Shown here piece by piece: positions 44,634 through 54,086 of a stretch of 64,000 nucleotides of DNA (position 1 is its first letter; each line of letters opens with the position of its first letter). The translations under genes and the position numbers were made by a program. The DNA is from Bacteroidia bacterium (GTDB lineage: Bacteria > Bacteroidota > Bacteroidia > UKL13-3). The stretch is taken from the NCBI GenBank assembly GCA_019695215.1, contig JAIBAK010000008.1, positions 1-64,000 of the forward strand, written 5' to 3'. The notes below the pieces were generated by a model. The model made no database searches, was not told the DNA's origin, and saw nothing but the letters and a program-made list of their open reading frames with translations.

Positions 44634-46042
44634 TTAAAAATCAGTTTATATAAATCCGGAATAACGGTATTTGAGATATATTCAGCTGCATTTTTATATG
44701 CATTCATACCGGCTTCATCGGCTGTTAATTTTATTCCTTTAATATCTGTTTTAGACTGGGTGTAAACAATCTCGTTGGCTCTTCTCACAGTTAAATTAAA
44801 TTTTAACTGCGCGTTTACCATTTCATAAGCTACATTTCCTTTGGTGGTATTAGCATCGAGTTCAAAAATATAATCGGCTTCTTTTTTGTCTAATGTCAGC
44901 TGGAGTCCCGCGTCAAAAAGTTTTTTGTCAATTAATCTCATCAGATAAGGCTCTTCAAGCGGATTTCCCATGTTTTTTTCGGCTCCCGCGCTATAAAATT
45001 TGGGAGCAACTACAGTTAGAAGAATGCTTCCTGTAGGTTTCACAATCCGGTCAATAAAAGGTTTAATATCATTCCAGTTGGTATCGGCTGCACAGATAGC
45101 TTCCATATCGGGGGTAGCATCAATTTGCTGATAGGCCTGATTGCTGGTTACTTTCTTAAGTATTAAATTAATTTTTCCCTGATCGTTTGATTTGGCTTTT
45201 TCGGTCAGTTCTCCTTTGCCGGATGAAAACTTAAATGCCACAGGCAGGTTAACCGCTTTTTGTCCCGAAGAGGTGGTGTTTACAATTAACACTTTGTTTA
45301 ACGGCATCCCGAATTTTACTGTGGCAGTGCTCTCGGCAAAATTTATTTTAACCGAATTGATGAGACTTTGTAAATTATTAAATGATTCATTTACCAAAAA
45401 AACAGGTTTCCCTTTGTAGTCTACTTCCACGGCTTCATTCAGGTAATTTTTCATTGCGGCTAATGCTTTGCAGTAAAACAATACAGCTGAGGCGTATTGA
45501 AAGTCGGCTTTGAACCGGTCGGCCTGTTCCAAAAAATATAATGAGGTAGTGGATGCGTGCGACAGTTTTTCCTGTTGCCGTTTTTTGTATTCGTATTTTG
45601 ACAAACGGAGGAACACCCAGTATTCTTTTTCTCCGTCATACTCATCTATAATATTATACCCTTCAATATTGGTATTTACACTAGCTTTTGACGAGGTAAG
45701 GTAATCCTGCTGAAATTTATAATCACGGTTAATGGTGATGAGGTAGGAGTTGCTGTTTATCTTCACCTCAATCTGCGAACAAAGCATGTGGAGGGCCTGT
45801 TTGCGTGCCAGGTTTTTATAATCGCGGTCACCGGGTTTTTTCTCAACACCTGCAATTCCGATATAATAATCGGGATCAATAGGTTGCTTTACTGCCCACG
45901 AGGGTAAATTGGATACAGTAGTTACTTCAACAGCTTCTTTGGCGGATTTATTTTTTTTAGAACGCTGGGCATGGCATCCGGCCAGTAGCAGGAACAAAAA
46001 TACTGCTGTGGTATAAAACGAAAGCGGAAGTTTTTTCATCAT
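44630..46042 (-). CDS. LPP20-family lipoprotein
   Basis: A 470-residue lipoprotein (MMKKLPLSFYTTAVFLFLLL then AGC, Cys23). Residues about 48-150 match the LPP20 pattern: LPSWAVKQPIDPDYYIGIAG, ARKQALHMLCSQIEVKINSN. The rest has beta-rich domains of unknown family, including a CsgG/LptE-like surface motif EADYIFELDANTTKG in the C-terminal third. LPP20/FlgP-type lipoproteins occur beside CsgG-like lipoproteins in outer-membrane or flagellar-disc complexes, a plausible partner for the gene upstream, which overlaps it by 1 base. Confidence 0.75.
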   Translation of the reverse strand: MMKKLPLSFYTTAVFLFLLLAGCHAQRSKKNKSAKEAVEVTTVSNLPSWAVKQPIDPDYYIGIAGVEKKPGDRDYKNLARKQALHMLCSQIEVKINSNSYLITINRDYKFQQDYLTSSKASVNTNIEGYNIIDEYDGEKEYWVFLRLSKYEYKKRQQEKLSHASTTSLYFLEQADRFKADFQYASAVLFYCKALAAMKNYLNEAVEVDYKGKPVFLVNESFNNLQSLINSVKINFAESTATVKFGMPLNKVLIVNTTSSGQKAVNLPVAFKFSSGKGELTEKAKSNDQGKINLILKKVTSNQAYQQIDATPDMEAICAADTNWNDIKPFIDRIVKPTGSILLTVVAPKFYSAGAEKNMGNPLEEPYLMRLIDKKLFDAGLQLTLDKKEADYIFELDANTTKGNVAYEMVNAQLKFNLTVRRANEIVYTQSKTDIKGIKLTADEAGMNAYKNAAEYISNTVIPDLYKLIFN

Positions 46043-47412
46043 TATTGGTAACTGATCTGTCGGTGATATTCCAGAATATCATACGCAATATTGCGGGCAA
46101 TTTTCCGAAGCAGTTCGCTTTGCAATTCTTCATTTGTTTTAAGCTGCTGTCTTCCTGAAAACATATTTCTGAATGAATTTACGGTGCCGGTATTCCCATA
46201 CAGAATGTCGTTAATCGGGTATATCTGGTTCAGTTTAACTGTTCTCATCGGAACTGCATAGTGAATCTCATCCGTTTGTTTATCTGCGAAGGTTTTGTTG
46301 TATAGGATTTTCCCGGTTTCAGATGATACAAGTTTAAATTCAGCTGCAAAATTAAAAGTAATGGATGAATAATATTCGTTGTAGTAAAACGGAGACGACT
46401 CTCTACGGGTAAGTGTTTCACCGGTAGCATTTTTGTATGTTACGTTGTAAATTTCGTATCCTAATTTATAATTTTTTGTAGGTTTGGTTTCGCTGGCGGT
46501 GTACTCAATAATATTAATGAAAAACGCATTTTGTATTCCAATAAGTTTTCCGGCACTAATAGCTTTATTTTCGTCTACCACACCGCTCATATTCAGTTTT
46601 TGTTCGGCAATTAATTTATCAATATTATCGCGGTCAATTAACTGGATAAAAGGATTATTTGACTTGGTTATTTCATCTGTAATTAATCCGGCCATTACCC
46701 TTTGCACCGCTTTGTTGGCTTTTTTATCATCAATGAAAAATCCTATGGTAACCGTTCCTTTTTCTAATGCCTCAGCCCTTAGTTGTTCGGTATTTTTATA
46801 TTTACAGGTATAGGTGCATATTTTGTTAAACTGATCGTAAGCCTTCACATATTTTTTCTGACTTAACAAATCAACTCCCGACCGGTAAAGCGGCTCAAGC
46901 GTGGCAGTTTCTTTAAGCGATTTAATGTCTTTATAGGCAGGATCGAAGTTTAATACTTCTTTAAAGTTTTTTTCGGCTCCTTCAAAATCATCTTTTTTCA
47001 AACAGTCAAGTCCTTCGTTATACTTTTGATCAAGGTATTTGCTTACCGCAGTTTTGTAGTCGTCCTGATAATGGTCGTCCCATTTAAGGTAAACCCCCAT
47101 CAGCCCTAAGTCTTTAAAGTATTTTTCAGCATTTCGGTAGGCATAAACAGCTTCCTTGAGTTTATCGGTATTGTAGGCTCTGAAAAATTCTTCGTAATAA
47201 TCGTTAAGCACTTTCTGACCGGTATTTTTTAGACCTATTTGAGCCTCAATATTGCGGTTGTTGTATCTAACGGCATCGTAGTAATAGTTGGCGGCTTCTC
47301 TGTACATACCTGCGGTTTCAAGTTTTTGCCCTTTCTTGGTAAGCGACCGTGAAGGGTTGCAGGCAAACAGCAAAAAAGGAGCGAAAAGAAAAAGGAGGTA
47401 TTTTTGCTTCAT
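46042..47412 (-). CDS. CsgG-like lipoprotein with TPR N-terminal region
   Basis: From ATG at 47412 the protein has 456 residues with lipoprotein signal MKQKYLLFLFAPFLLFAC (Cys18); an in-frame ATG 17 codons upstream adds a non-signal extension. Residues about 25-210 are TPR-like helices (KLETAGMYREAANYYYDAVR, FEGAEKNFKEVLNFDP). The following region matches a CsgG-type domain: VTIGFFIDDKKANKAVQRVM, NPFIQLIDRDNIDKLIAEQK, SAGKLIGIQNAFFINIIEYT. CsgG forms outer-membrane export pores for curli, but several related lipoproteins act elsewhere; the function here is unknown. It is the first gene of the lipoprotein-menAC operon. Confidence 0.8.
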   Translation of the reverse strand: MKQKYLLFLFAPFLLFACNPSRSLTKKGQKLETAGMYREAANYYYDAVRYNNRNIEAQIGLKNTGQKVLNDYYEEFFRAYNTDKLKEAVYAYRNAEKYFKDLGLMGVYLKWDDHYQDDYKTAVSKYLDQKYNEGLDCLKKDDFEGAEKNFKEVLNFDPAYKDIKSLKETATLEPLYRSGVDLLSQKKYVKAYDQFNKICTYTCKYKNTEQLRAEALEKGTVTIGFFIDDKKANKAVQRVMAGLITDEITKSNNPFIQLIDRDNIDKLIAEQKLNMSGVVDENKAISAGKLIGIQNAFFINIIEYTASETKPTKNYKLGYEIYNVTYKNATGETLTRRESSPFYYNEYYSSITFNFAAEFKLVSSETGKILYNKTFADKQTDEIHYAVPMRTVKLNQIYPINDILYGNTGTVNSFRNMFSGRQQLKTNEELQSELLRKIARNIAYDILEYHRQISYQ

Positions 47413-47728
47413 ATCAGGATACAATCTTAGCTTTTTAAGTGCTTTCTGCAAAGAAAGAGCCAATTTAGTTGCTGTTGAGTTTCAGAGTTTTTTGAGGACG
47501 ATGGGTAAAAGGTGAATTAATCCGGCTCGAAAAAGATGTTAAGCGGTGGCTACCTTAGTCAAAAATCAGAGTCAGAATTGTTTAATCTGAACGGGTAAGG
47601 CCTTTTGCAAGCGGGATTAAGGGCAGGTATTTTCCTGAAAATAATCATAAATCTAAAATGGAAGAACCCTGTTATCCTTTAGCTAAAAAGTTTACTTTTG
47701 CTGAACTTTTTAAAAAATAAATCATTAC
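47413..47728. promoter_or_regulatory. Divergent intergenic region before gcvP
   Basis: A 316-base gap between the CsgG-like gene and gcvP. TACTTTTG at 47693-47700 is a -7 box for gcvP with only a poor -33 match. TATTTTC-CT-GAAAATA (47628-47643) is a perfect inverted repeat about 50 bases upstream, a possible operator. I see no glycine riboswitch or other RNA fold, and no promoter for the lipoprotein operon stands out. Confidence 0.45.
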
Positions 47729-50623
47729 ATGAGTCTGAACATAAACAATCCCGATCAGTTTGAAAGAAGACATATCGGACCTGATGCAGCCCAAACAGCA
47801 GAAATGCTGAAAGCAATTGGTGTTAAATCCTTAGATCAGTTAATTGATGAAACCATTCCTCCGCATATCAGGCTGAAAAAGCCTATGGCCATTGGCGAAT
47901 CGTTTACCGAGCAGGAAGTGCTGAGTGAACTAAAGAAAATTGCGGCCAAAAATCAGGTGTTTAAATCTTATATCGGGTTAGGGTATTACGATACGTTAAC
48001 CCCCGGAGTCATTCTAAGGAATATTATGGAGAATCCGGGATGGTACACCCAATACACCCCTTATCAGGCTGAAATAGCTCAGGGTCGTTTGGAAGCATTG
48101 CTTAATTACCAGACTATGGTTATTGATTTAACCGGAATGGAAATAGCCAATGCATCTCTTCTTGATGAAGGAACTGCAGCAGCCGAGGCCATGCATATGT
48201 TTCATGCATTACATACCGATGACAAGCGCATGAAGTTATTTGTATCGGAAGAATGTTTCCCTCAAACCATTGATGTTTTAAAAACCCGATCAGAGCCTTT
48301 AAATATCGAATTGGTTATTGGAGACCATCGTAAAGTGGAATTGAATGATGAATTTTTTGGTGCAGTAATTCAATATCCGGCAGGCAATGGTTCTATTTAC
48401 GATTACACCGACTTCACTAAAAATGCGCATGGTAAAGGGGTTTATGTTTGTGCCATTGCCGATATTCTGGCACTTACACTTTTAACACCTCCGGGCGAGT
48501 GGGGAGCCGATTGTGTAGTAGGTTCATCTCAGCGTTTTGGTGTTCCAATGGGATATGGAGGTCCTCATGCAGCTTTCTTCGCAACTAAAGACGAATACAA
48601 ACGACAAATGCCCGGACGTATCATTGGTGTATCAATAGATGCCAATGGAAACAGAGCATTGCGCATGGCGCTTCAAACCCGCGAGCAGCATATTCGCAGG
48701 GAAAAAGCCACCTCAAATATTTGTACGGCTCAGGTTCTTCTTTCTATTATGGCCAGCATGTACGGTGTTTACCACGGGCCTCAGGGATTAACAAAAATTG
48801 CAGAGAAAACACACGCACTTGCCAAAACACTTGAAAAAGGACTAATCGCTCTGGGAGTAAAGCAAACCAATAAACATTATTTTGATACTTTAACTCTGGA
48901 GCTAAAAGATGCCGCTTCAACTGAGAAAGTAAAAAAAGAAGCACTGGCAAATAAAATTAACCTCAATTATATTGATGCCACACATATCGGAGTTTCAGTT
49001 GACGAAACAACCTCGCTGAATGATGTAGCCGATTTACTTTCAGTTTTTGCAAAAGCCTTAGGCGGAAAAGCCGGAGATGTAAAAGCATTAAGCAGCAATC
49101 TTTCTATTGAGTGGGATGCGAAATTTAAACGCAGCAGCAAGTTTCTTACACATCCGGTGTTTAACAGCTACCACAGCGAACATGAAATGCTGCGTTACAT
49201 TAAATCACTCGAGGCAAAAGATCTCTCACTTTGTCAGTCTATGATTTCACTTGGTTCATGCACCATGAAACTCAATGCAACCACCGAAATGGTTCCGGTA
49301 ACCTGGCTCGAGTTCGGAGCACTGCATCCGTTTGCTCCCGTAGACCAGGCCAAGGGGTATCAGCAAATATTTGACGAGCTCACTCATCAGCTGAAAGAAG
49401 TAACAGGTTTTGCCGGAATTTCACTACAGCCTAATGCCGGTGCTCAGGGTGAGTATGCCGGATTAATGGTGATTCGTGAATATTTTAAAAACAAAGGAGA
49501 GTCACATCGAAATATTGCGCTTATTCCTGCTTCTGCACATGGTACTAACCCTGCTTCGGCTGTAATGGCAGGTATGCAGGTGGTGGTTACCAAAACAGAC
49601 GAACGCGGTAATATTGACGTGGCCGATTTAAAAGCAAGAGCCGAGCAGTATAAAGATAATTTAGCCTGCTTAATGGTTACTTATCCTTCTACTCATGGGG
49701 TGTTTGAAGAAACCATTAAGGATATATGTGATATGATTCACAGCTATGGAGGGCAGGTGTATATGGACGGAGCCAACATGAATGCACAGGTGGGTTTAAC
49801 AAGTCCGGCTACTATCGGTGCCGATGTGTGTCACCTCAATTTGCATAAAACATTTTGTATTCCTCATGGTGGTGGCGGCCCCGGTATGGGACCTATCGGT
49901 GTTGCTTCTCATCTGGTGCCATTTCTTCCCGGCCATGCGGTAGTAAAAATAAGCAGTGATAAAGCCATTCATGCGGTTTCTGCTGCTCCTTACGGAAGTG
50001 CGAGTATTTTATTGATTTCATATACCTACATCAAAATGATGGGTACTAAAGGTCTTGAGAATGCTACTAAATATGCCATTCTGAATGCTAATTATATTGC
50101 CTCCCGTTTAGAAGGGCATTATACTATTTTGTACAAAGGAAGCAAGGGCCGTTGTGCGCACGAAATGATTCTGGATACACGCGGATTTAAATATTCGGCC
50201 GGAGTGGAAGTGGAAGATATTGCCAAGCGCTTAATGGATTACGGTTTCCATGCACCAACTGTTTCGTTTCCGGTGGCAGGTACCGTTATGATTGAACCAA
50301 CCGAGAGTGAGGCTAAAGCAGAATTAGACCGCTTTTGCGAGGCGATGATAGCTATCAAAAAGGAAATTGAAGAAGTAGAGAAAGGTGCGGCTGATAAGGC
50401 AGATAATGTGTTGAAAAATGCACCGCACACTGCCGCTGTTGCCACCGCTGCCGAATGGACGCATAAATACTCAAGAGAAAAAGCTGTTTTCCCCGCTGCC
50501 TGGGTAAAAGCGTATAAATTCTGGCCTACTGTGGGCAGGGTAAATAACACCTATGGCGACAGAAATCTTGTATGCGCATGCCTTCCGGTTGAAGCATACG
50601 AAACAGCCTCTACAGCCAGCTAA
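47729..50623 (+). CDS. gcvP: Glycine dehydrogenase (decarboxylating), P protein
   Basis: A 964-residue, full-length single-chain P protein. It decarboxylates glycine using PLP and passes the aminomethyl group to lipoyl-GcvH. The PLP lysine is Lys707 in [20 protein letters not shown]. Other motifs are [17 protein letters not shown] (N-terminus), [52 protein letters not shown] and [13 protein letters not shown]. Two-subunit types are excluded by the fused length. It is transcribed from its own promoter, 6 kb from gcvH. Confidence 0.98.
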   Translation: MSLNINNPDQFERRHIGPDAAQTAEMLKAIGVKSLDQLIDETIPPHIRLKKPMAIGESFTEQEVLSELKKIAAKNQVFKSYIGLGYYDTLTPGVILRNIMENPGWYTQYTPYQAEIAQGRLEALLNYQTMVIDLTGMEIANASLLDEGTAAAEAMHMFHALHTDDKRMKLFVSEECFPQTIDVLKTRSEPLNIELVIGDHRKVELNDEFFGAVIQYPAGNGSIYDYTDFTKNAHGKGVYVCAIADILALTLLTPPGEWGADCVVGSSQRFGVPMGYGGPHAAFFATKDEYKRQMPGRIIGVSIDANGNRALRMALQTREQHIRREKATSNICTAQVLLSIMASMYGVYHGPQGLTKIAEKTHALAKTLEKGLIALGVKQTNKHYFDTLTLELKDAASTEKVKKEALANKINLNYIDATHIGVSVDETTSLNDVADLLSVFAKALGGKAGDVKALSSNLSIEWDAKFKRSSKFLTHPVFNSYHSEHEMLRYIKSLEAKDLSLCQSMISLGSCTMKLNATTEMVPVTWLEFGALHPFAPVDQAKGYQQIFDELTHQLKEVTGFAGISLQPNAGAQGEYAGLMVIREYFKNKGESHRNIALIPASAHGTNPASAVMAGMQVVVTKTDERGNIDVADLKARAEQYKDNLACLMVTYPSTHGVFEETIKDICDMIHSYGGQVYMDGANMNAQVGLTSPATIGADVCHLNLHKTFCIPHGGGGPGMGPIGVASHLVPFLPGHAVVKISSDKAIHAVSAAPYGSASILLISYTYIKMMGTKGLENATKYAILNANYIASRLEGHYTILYKGSKGRCAHEMILDTRGFKYSAGVEVEDIAKRLMDYGFHAPTVSFPVAGTVMIEPTESEAKAELDRFCEAMIAIKKEIEEVEKGAADKADNVLKNAPHTAAVATAAEWTHKYSREKAVFPAAWVKAYKFWPTVGRVNNTYGDRNLVCACLPVEAYETASTAS

Positions 50624-50644
50624 AAACTGTAACAATACTTAGAC

Positions 50645-50705
50645 AAATAAGCCTGATTGGGGATAATATCGAACGATTTCTCCGGTCAGGCTTATTTATT
50701 TTTGT
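50645..50705 (+). terminator. Terminator of gcvP
   Basis: AAATAAGCCTGA (50645-50656) pairs with TCAGGCTTATTT (50686-50697), a 12-bp stem, followed by ATTTTTG. The loop of 29 bases is long for an intrinsic terminator but can partly fold. Confidence 0.7.
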
Positions 50706-50723
50706 TCAGCTAATTATTTTAAA

Positions 50724-51986
50724 TTGACTTTACTCCATATTGCAGCCAATTACCTAGCCTGGTTTGTCACGCTTTTCAGTGCTGATATTACTCCGCAACC
50801 TCCTGTTCAAAAAAGACCATATCTGAAAGCGGAAATTGATTTTTCGGGTAAGCCGGTAAAACTTGCACAAAATATAGTAAAACTGAATTACGGTGATGAG
50901 CTGGATATGTGGCTTGCACAATGTGATACCGGAATGAGTGGTGACGGCAAAATCAACATCATGCATTTAGGCGATTCGCATATTCAGGCCGATCATATGT
51001 CGGGACGAATACGAGAACTCTTACAATTCTCATTTGGCAATGGCGGCAGAGGATTGGTGTTTCCATACCGGGCGGCCGGCAAAACAAATACACCCGATAA
51101 TTATAAATTGCAGGTAGGCGGAGAATGGAAAGGCTGCAAAAATGTAAGCTATTTTAAAATTTGTGATATCGGGGCTAACGGAATCATGGTGTACACTTAC
51201 GATACATCTGCTTTTTTTTATATCAACCCCAATACCAATCCCTGGCTTAATTACAGTTTTAATCATGTTAAACTTTTTACCAAAAACACCGCAGGGCAGT
51301 TTGATTACCTGATCAAAAAAGATTCGTTAACTGCAGTACCTTTTACCGCTTTGCCGCGAGATAGTTTTTATACAGAACTTCGTTTCAACGATTATCAGCA
51401 GGTTTTTGGATTGGCACTTGGGCGAAAAGATACTATGCAGAAAGAATTCAATTTGTTTGGAGCAAGTCTGGAAAATGATACTCCGGGAGTATTGTATCAT
51501 ATGGCGGGGATAAACGGGGCTGAATATTTTTCTTTCCTCAGGTGTAATTTACTGGGATTGCAATTACGGCATCTTAATCCTCATCTGGTGATTATTTCTC
51601 TGGGAACAAATGAAGGATTTAATCCTTACTACAATGATGAGGATTTTAAAATTAACGCATCCCTGCTTATTGACCGTATAAGGGAGGCGAAACCAAATGT
51701 ATCGATATTGCTAACTATGCCGGGCGAAAGCCTGCAAAAAAGAAAGTATCCGGTAAAACGCCTGAATTCAGTTCGAAAGGTTTTATATGAAGTGGCCGCT
51801 GAAAAACATTGTGCCGTTTGGGATTTATACGAGGTAATGGGTGGTATGGGCTCAATGAAACGCTGGCACGCTCACGGACTAACTGCAAAAGACCTCATTC
51901 ACTACAATGCTTCCGGTTACAGGCTACAGGGAGAATTGCTTTATACCGCCCTTTTAAAATATTACACGCAGAAAAGAGGAAACTGA
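50724..51986 (+). CDS. SGNH/GDSL-family hydrolase-like exported protein
   Basis: A 420-residue protein from TTG (50724) with a signal peptide (LLHIAANYLAWFVTLFSA). The SGNH blocks are GDSH with nucleophile Ser85 in IMHLGDSHIQ, ISLGTNE (block III-like) and DLIHYNASGYRL with Asp390 and His393. Such proteins next to an MBOAT transferase are commonly the periplasmic partner that adds or removes acetyl groups on a polysaccharide (AlgJ/AlgX, PatB or DltD-like pairs). The MBOAT gene follows after 5 bases, so the two form one unit. The glycan substrate is unknown. Confidence 0.87.
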   Translation: MTLLHIAANYLAWFVTLFSADITPQPPVQKRPYLKAEIDFSGKPVKLAQNIVKLNYGDELDMWLAQCDTGMSGDGKINIMHLGDSHIQADHMSGRIRELLQFSFGNGGRGLVFPYRAAGKTNTPDNYKLQVGGEWKGCKNVSYFKICDIGANGIMVYTYDTSAFFYINPNTNPWLNYSFNHVKLFTKNTAGQFDYLIKKDSLTAVPFTALPRDSFYTELRFNDYQQVFGLALGRKDTMQKEFNLFGASLENDTPGVLYHMAGINGAEYFSFLRCNLLGLQLRHLNPHLVIISLGTNEGFNPYYNDEDFKINASLLIDRIREAKPNVSILLTMPGESLQKRKYPVKRLNSVRKVLYEVAAEKHCAVWDLYEVMGGMGSMKRWHAHGLTAKDLIHYNASGYRLQGELLYTALLKYYTQKRGN

Positions 51987-51991
51987 GAAGC

Positions 51992-53509
51992 ATGTTTAGC
52001 TGGAACGATCTTTTGGCTTATAAAGAAAATGCACCGCTCATATTTTCTCAGTATCTGTTTCTTTTTATCTTCACGGGTTTCTTTCTGGTTTATACATTCA
52101 TTTATAAAAACATAACGGTACGTAACTTATACCTGTTGTTTTTTAGTCTTTTCTTTTACTATAAATCCGGGGGATTTTATTTCTGGATTCTTATTTTCTC
52201 TACCGTAGTTGATTTTAATCTGGCCAATTGGGTTTACCGGGCTGCCACTCATTCCCGGAAAAAGTTCTTTTTTATACTGAGTATAGGGATGAATTTAGCC
52301 TTGTTGGGTTTTTTTAAGTACTCTTACTTTTTTGTCGATCTCATTAATCAGGCTTTTCACACCCAACTCAAAGCCTATAATTTTCTGAGTGGATTGTCAA
52401 ATATGATTGCAGGAACTAATTATGATGTGAGTGAAATAATACTTCCTGTAGGTATTTCATTTTATACATTTCAGGCCATGAGCTACACTTTTGATATTTA
52501 TCGTGGCAATCTCAATCCTGTGAAAAATATCTGGGACTTTGGCTTTTTTATTTCCTTTTTTCCGCATCTGGTTGCCGGTCCCATTGTGAAGGCGGCCGAT
52601 TTTATACCGCAGGTGTATAAACCTTACCATGTTACACGTGCCGAAATGGGTTCGGCCATTTTTATGATCGTAAAGGGGTTGATTAAAAAGGTGCTTATAA
52701 GTGACTATATCAGCATCAATTTTGTCGACAGGGTGTTTGATGCACCGCAACTGTATTCGGGTTTCGAAAACCTCATGGCTGTTTACGGATATGCGCTGCA
52801 GATTTACTGCGATTTTTCGGGATATAGTGAAATGGCTATTGGTTTAGCGCTGTTAATGGGATTTCGGCTGGGAATTAATTTCAATTCACCGTACACCTCC
52901 TTAAACATTACCGAATTTTGGCGCAGGTGGCATATCTCCTTATCCAGCTGGCTGCGCGATTACCTGTATATTTCACTTGGCGGCAACAGGCGGGGCAGGA
53001 TACGTACCTATGTAAACTTATTTTTAACCATGCTGCTTGGCGGATTATGGCACGGAGCATCGGTTAAATTTATTTTATGGGGTGGTTTACACGGGTTGGC
53101 TTTGGTAATTCATAAGCTTTGGAAAAAAATGTCGGATTCATTTGTGCAGCTACCTAAATCGCTGGCCGTTTTCCTATCCTGGTTTATTACCTTTCACTTT
53201 GTATCCTTTTGCTGGATATATTTCAGAGCTCCTGATATGGAAACAATTTATTCCATTGCCGGGCAAATAACAGGTCATTTTACATGGGGCGATTTATGGA
53301 TGAAAGTAATGGCCTATAAAGCGGTGATGAGTTTAATTGTACTTGGTTTTGGTATTCATTTACTTCCTGCGGTTTGGAAAAAGCAATGGGAGTTATATTT
53401 TATTCAGCTTCCTGATATATTAAAAGCGCTGGTAGTGGCGGTGGTAATTTTTATGCTGTATCAGATAGCTTCGTCCGATGTGCAGCCATTTATTTATTTT
53501 CAGTTTTAA
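51992..53509 (+). CDS. MBOAT-family O-acyltransferase
   Basis: From ATG at 51992 (MFSWNDLLAYKENAPLIF) the protein has 505 residues with about ten membrane segments; a longer frame starts inside the SGNH gene and is rejected. MBOAT hallmarks are present: EFWRRWHISLSSWLRDYLYI, SLGGNRRGRIRTYVNLFLTM, GGLWHGASVKFILWGGLHGL with the catalytic His in the final motif. The protein is AlgI/PatA/DltB-like and would move acyl groups from cytoplasmic acyl-CoA or carrier across the membrane to a surface polymer, together with the SGNH protein 5 bases upstream. No alginate or teichoic-acid genes are seen, so the polymer is unknown. Confidence 0.93.
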   Translation: MFSWNDLLAYKENAPLIFSQYLFLFIFTGFFLVYTFIYKNITVRNLYLLFFSLFFYYKSGGFYFWILIFSTVVDFNLANWVYRAATHSRKKFFFILSIGMNLALLGFFKYSYFFVDLINQAFHTQLKAYNFLSGLSNMIAGTNYDVSEIILPVGISFYTFQAMSYTFDIYRGNLNPVKNIWDFGFFISFFPHLVAGPIVKAADFIPQVYKPYHVTRAEMGSAIFMIVKGLIKKVLISDYISINFVDRVFDAPQLYSGFENLMAVYGYALQIYCDFSGYSEMAIGLALLMGFRLGINFNSPYTSLNITEFWRRWHISLSSWLRDYLYISLGGNRRGRIRTYVNLFLTMLLGGLWHGASVKFILWGGLHGLALVIHKLWKKMSDSFVQLPKSLAVFLSWFITFHFVSFCWIYFRAPDMETIYSIAGQITGHFTWGDLWMKVMAYKAVMSLIVLGFGIHLLPAVWKKQWELYFIQLPDILKALVVAVVIFMLYQIASSDVQPFIYFQF

Positions 53510-53539
53510 GGTATTCTGTCTTAAGTTTGTTGTACAAGT

Positions 53540-54052
53540 ATGAACCGAACAGAAGAAGTTATTTTAGTAAACGAGCAAGATAGCCAAATTGGGTTGATGG
53601 AGAAATTGGAGGCTCACCAAAAGGGGTTGTTGCACCGGGCATTTTCAGTTTTTATTTTTAATTCAAAGGGAGACTTGTTGCTTCAGCAGCGCGCTTTGTC
53701 AAAATACCATTCACCGGGGTTATGGACCAACACCTGTTGCAGCCATCCGCGTGCAGGAGAAGAAAATGCTGCAGCCGCACACCGCAGACTTAAGGAAGAA
53801 ATGGGATTTGATTGTGATTTGGAGTATCAAGGTTTTTTAATCTATAAGGTGCAGTTTGAAAATGGTTTGTTTGAACATGAACTGGACCATGTATTCACAG
53901 GAGTGTTTAACGGGATTCCTCAGCTTAATTCCGATGAAGTGGCCGCTTTCCGATGGACATCATTACAAAATCTGCAACAGGAAATTGATGCAGATGCCAA
54001 TCGTTTTACTCACTGGCTCCAATTAATTTTAAAGCAAAAAAAATGGTTTTAG
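53540..54052 (+). CDS. idi: Isopentenyl-diphosphate delta-isomerase, type 1
   Basis: A 170-residue Nudix-fold enzyme converting isopentenyl to dimethylallyl diphosphate. Motifs: LLQQRALSKYHSPGLWTNTC and CSHPRAGEE (catalytic Cys and metal-binding His/Glu), HRRLKEEMGFDCDL (Nudix-like helix), GLFEHELDHVFTGVFNG with the second catalytic Glu. It lies 30 bases after the MBOAT gene. Its product feeds menaquinone tails and undecaprenyl carrier, which fits the surrounding polymer and menaquinone genes without proving a specific link. Confidence 0.95.
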   Translation: MNRTEEVILVNEQDSQIGLMEKLEAHQKGLLHRAFSVFIFNSKGDLLLQQRALSKYHSPGLWTNTCCSHPRAGEENAAAAHRRLKEEMGFDCDLEYQGFLIYKVQFENGLFEHELDHVFTGVFNGIPQLNSDEVAAFRWTSLQNLQQEIDADANRFTHWLQLILKQKKWF

Positions 54053-54086
54053 GCTGTATGGATTAACTTTTTTCTAAGTAATCAAA

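Noticed and set aside
47413..47728. A glycine riboswitch before gcvP
   Set aside because: No tandem aptamer pattern is visible in the gap.
51809..51991. Extended N-terminus of the MBOAT protein
   Set aside because: It would overlap the SGNH gene in another frame; the MBOAT family start is at 51992.
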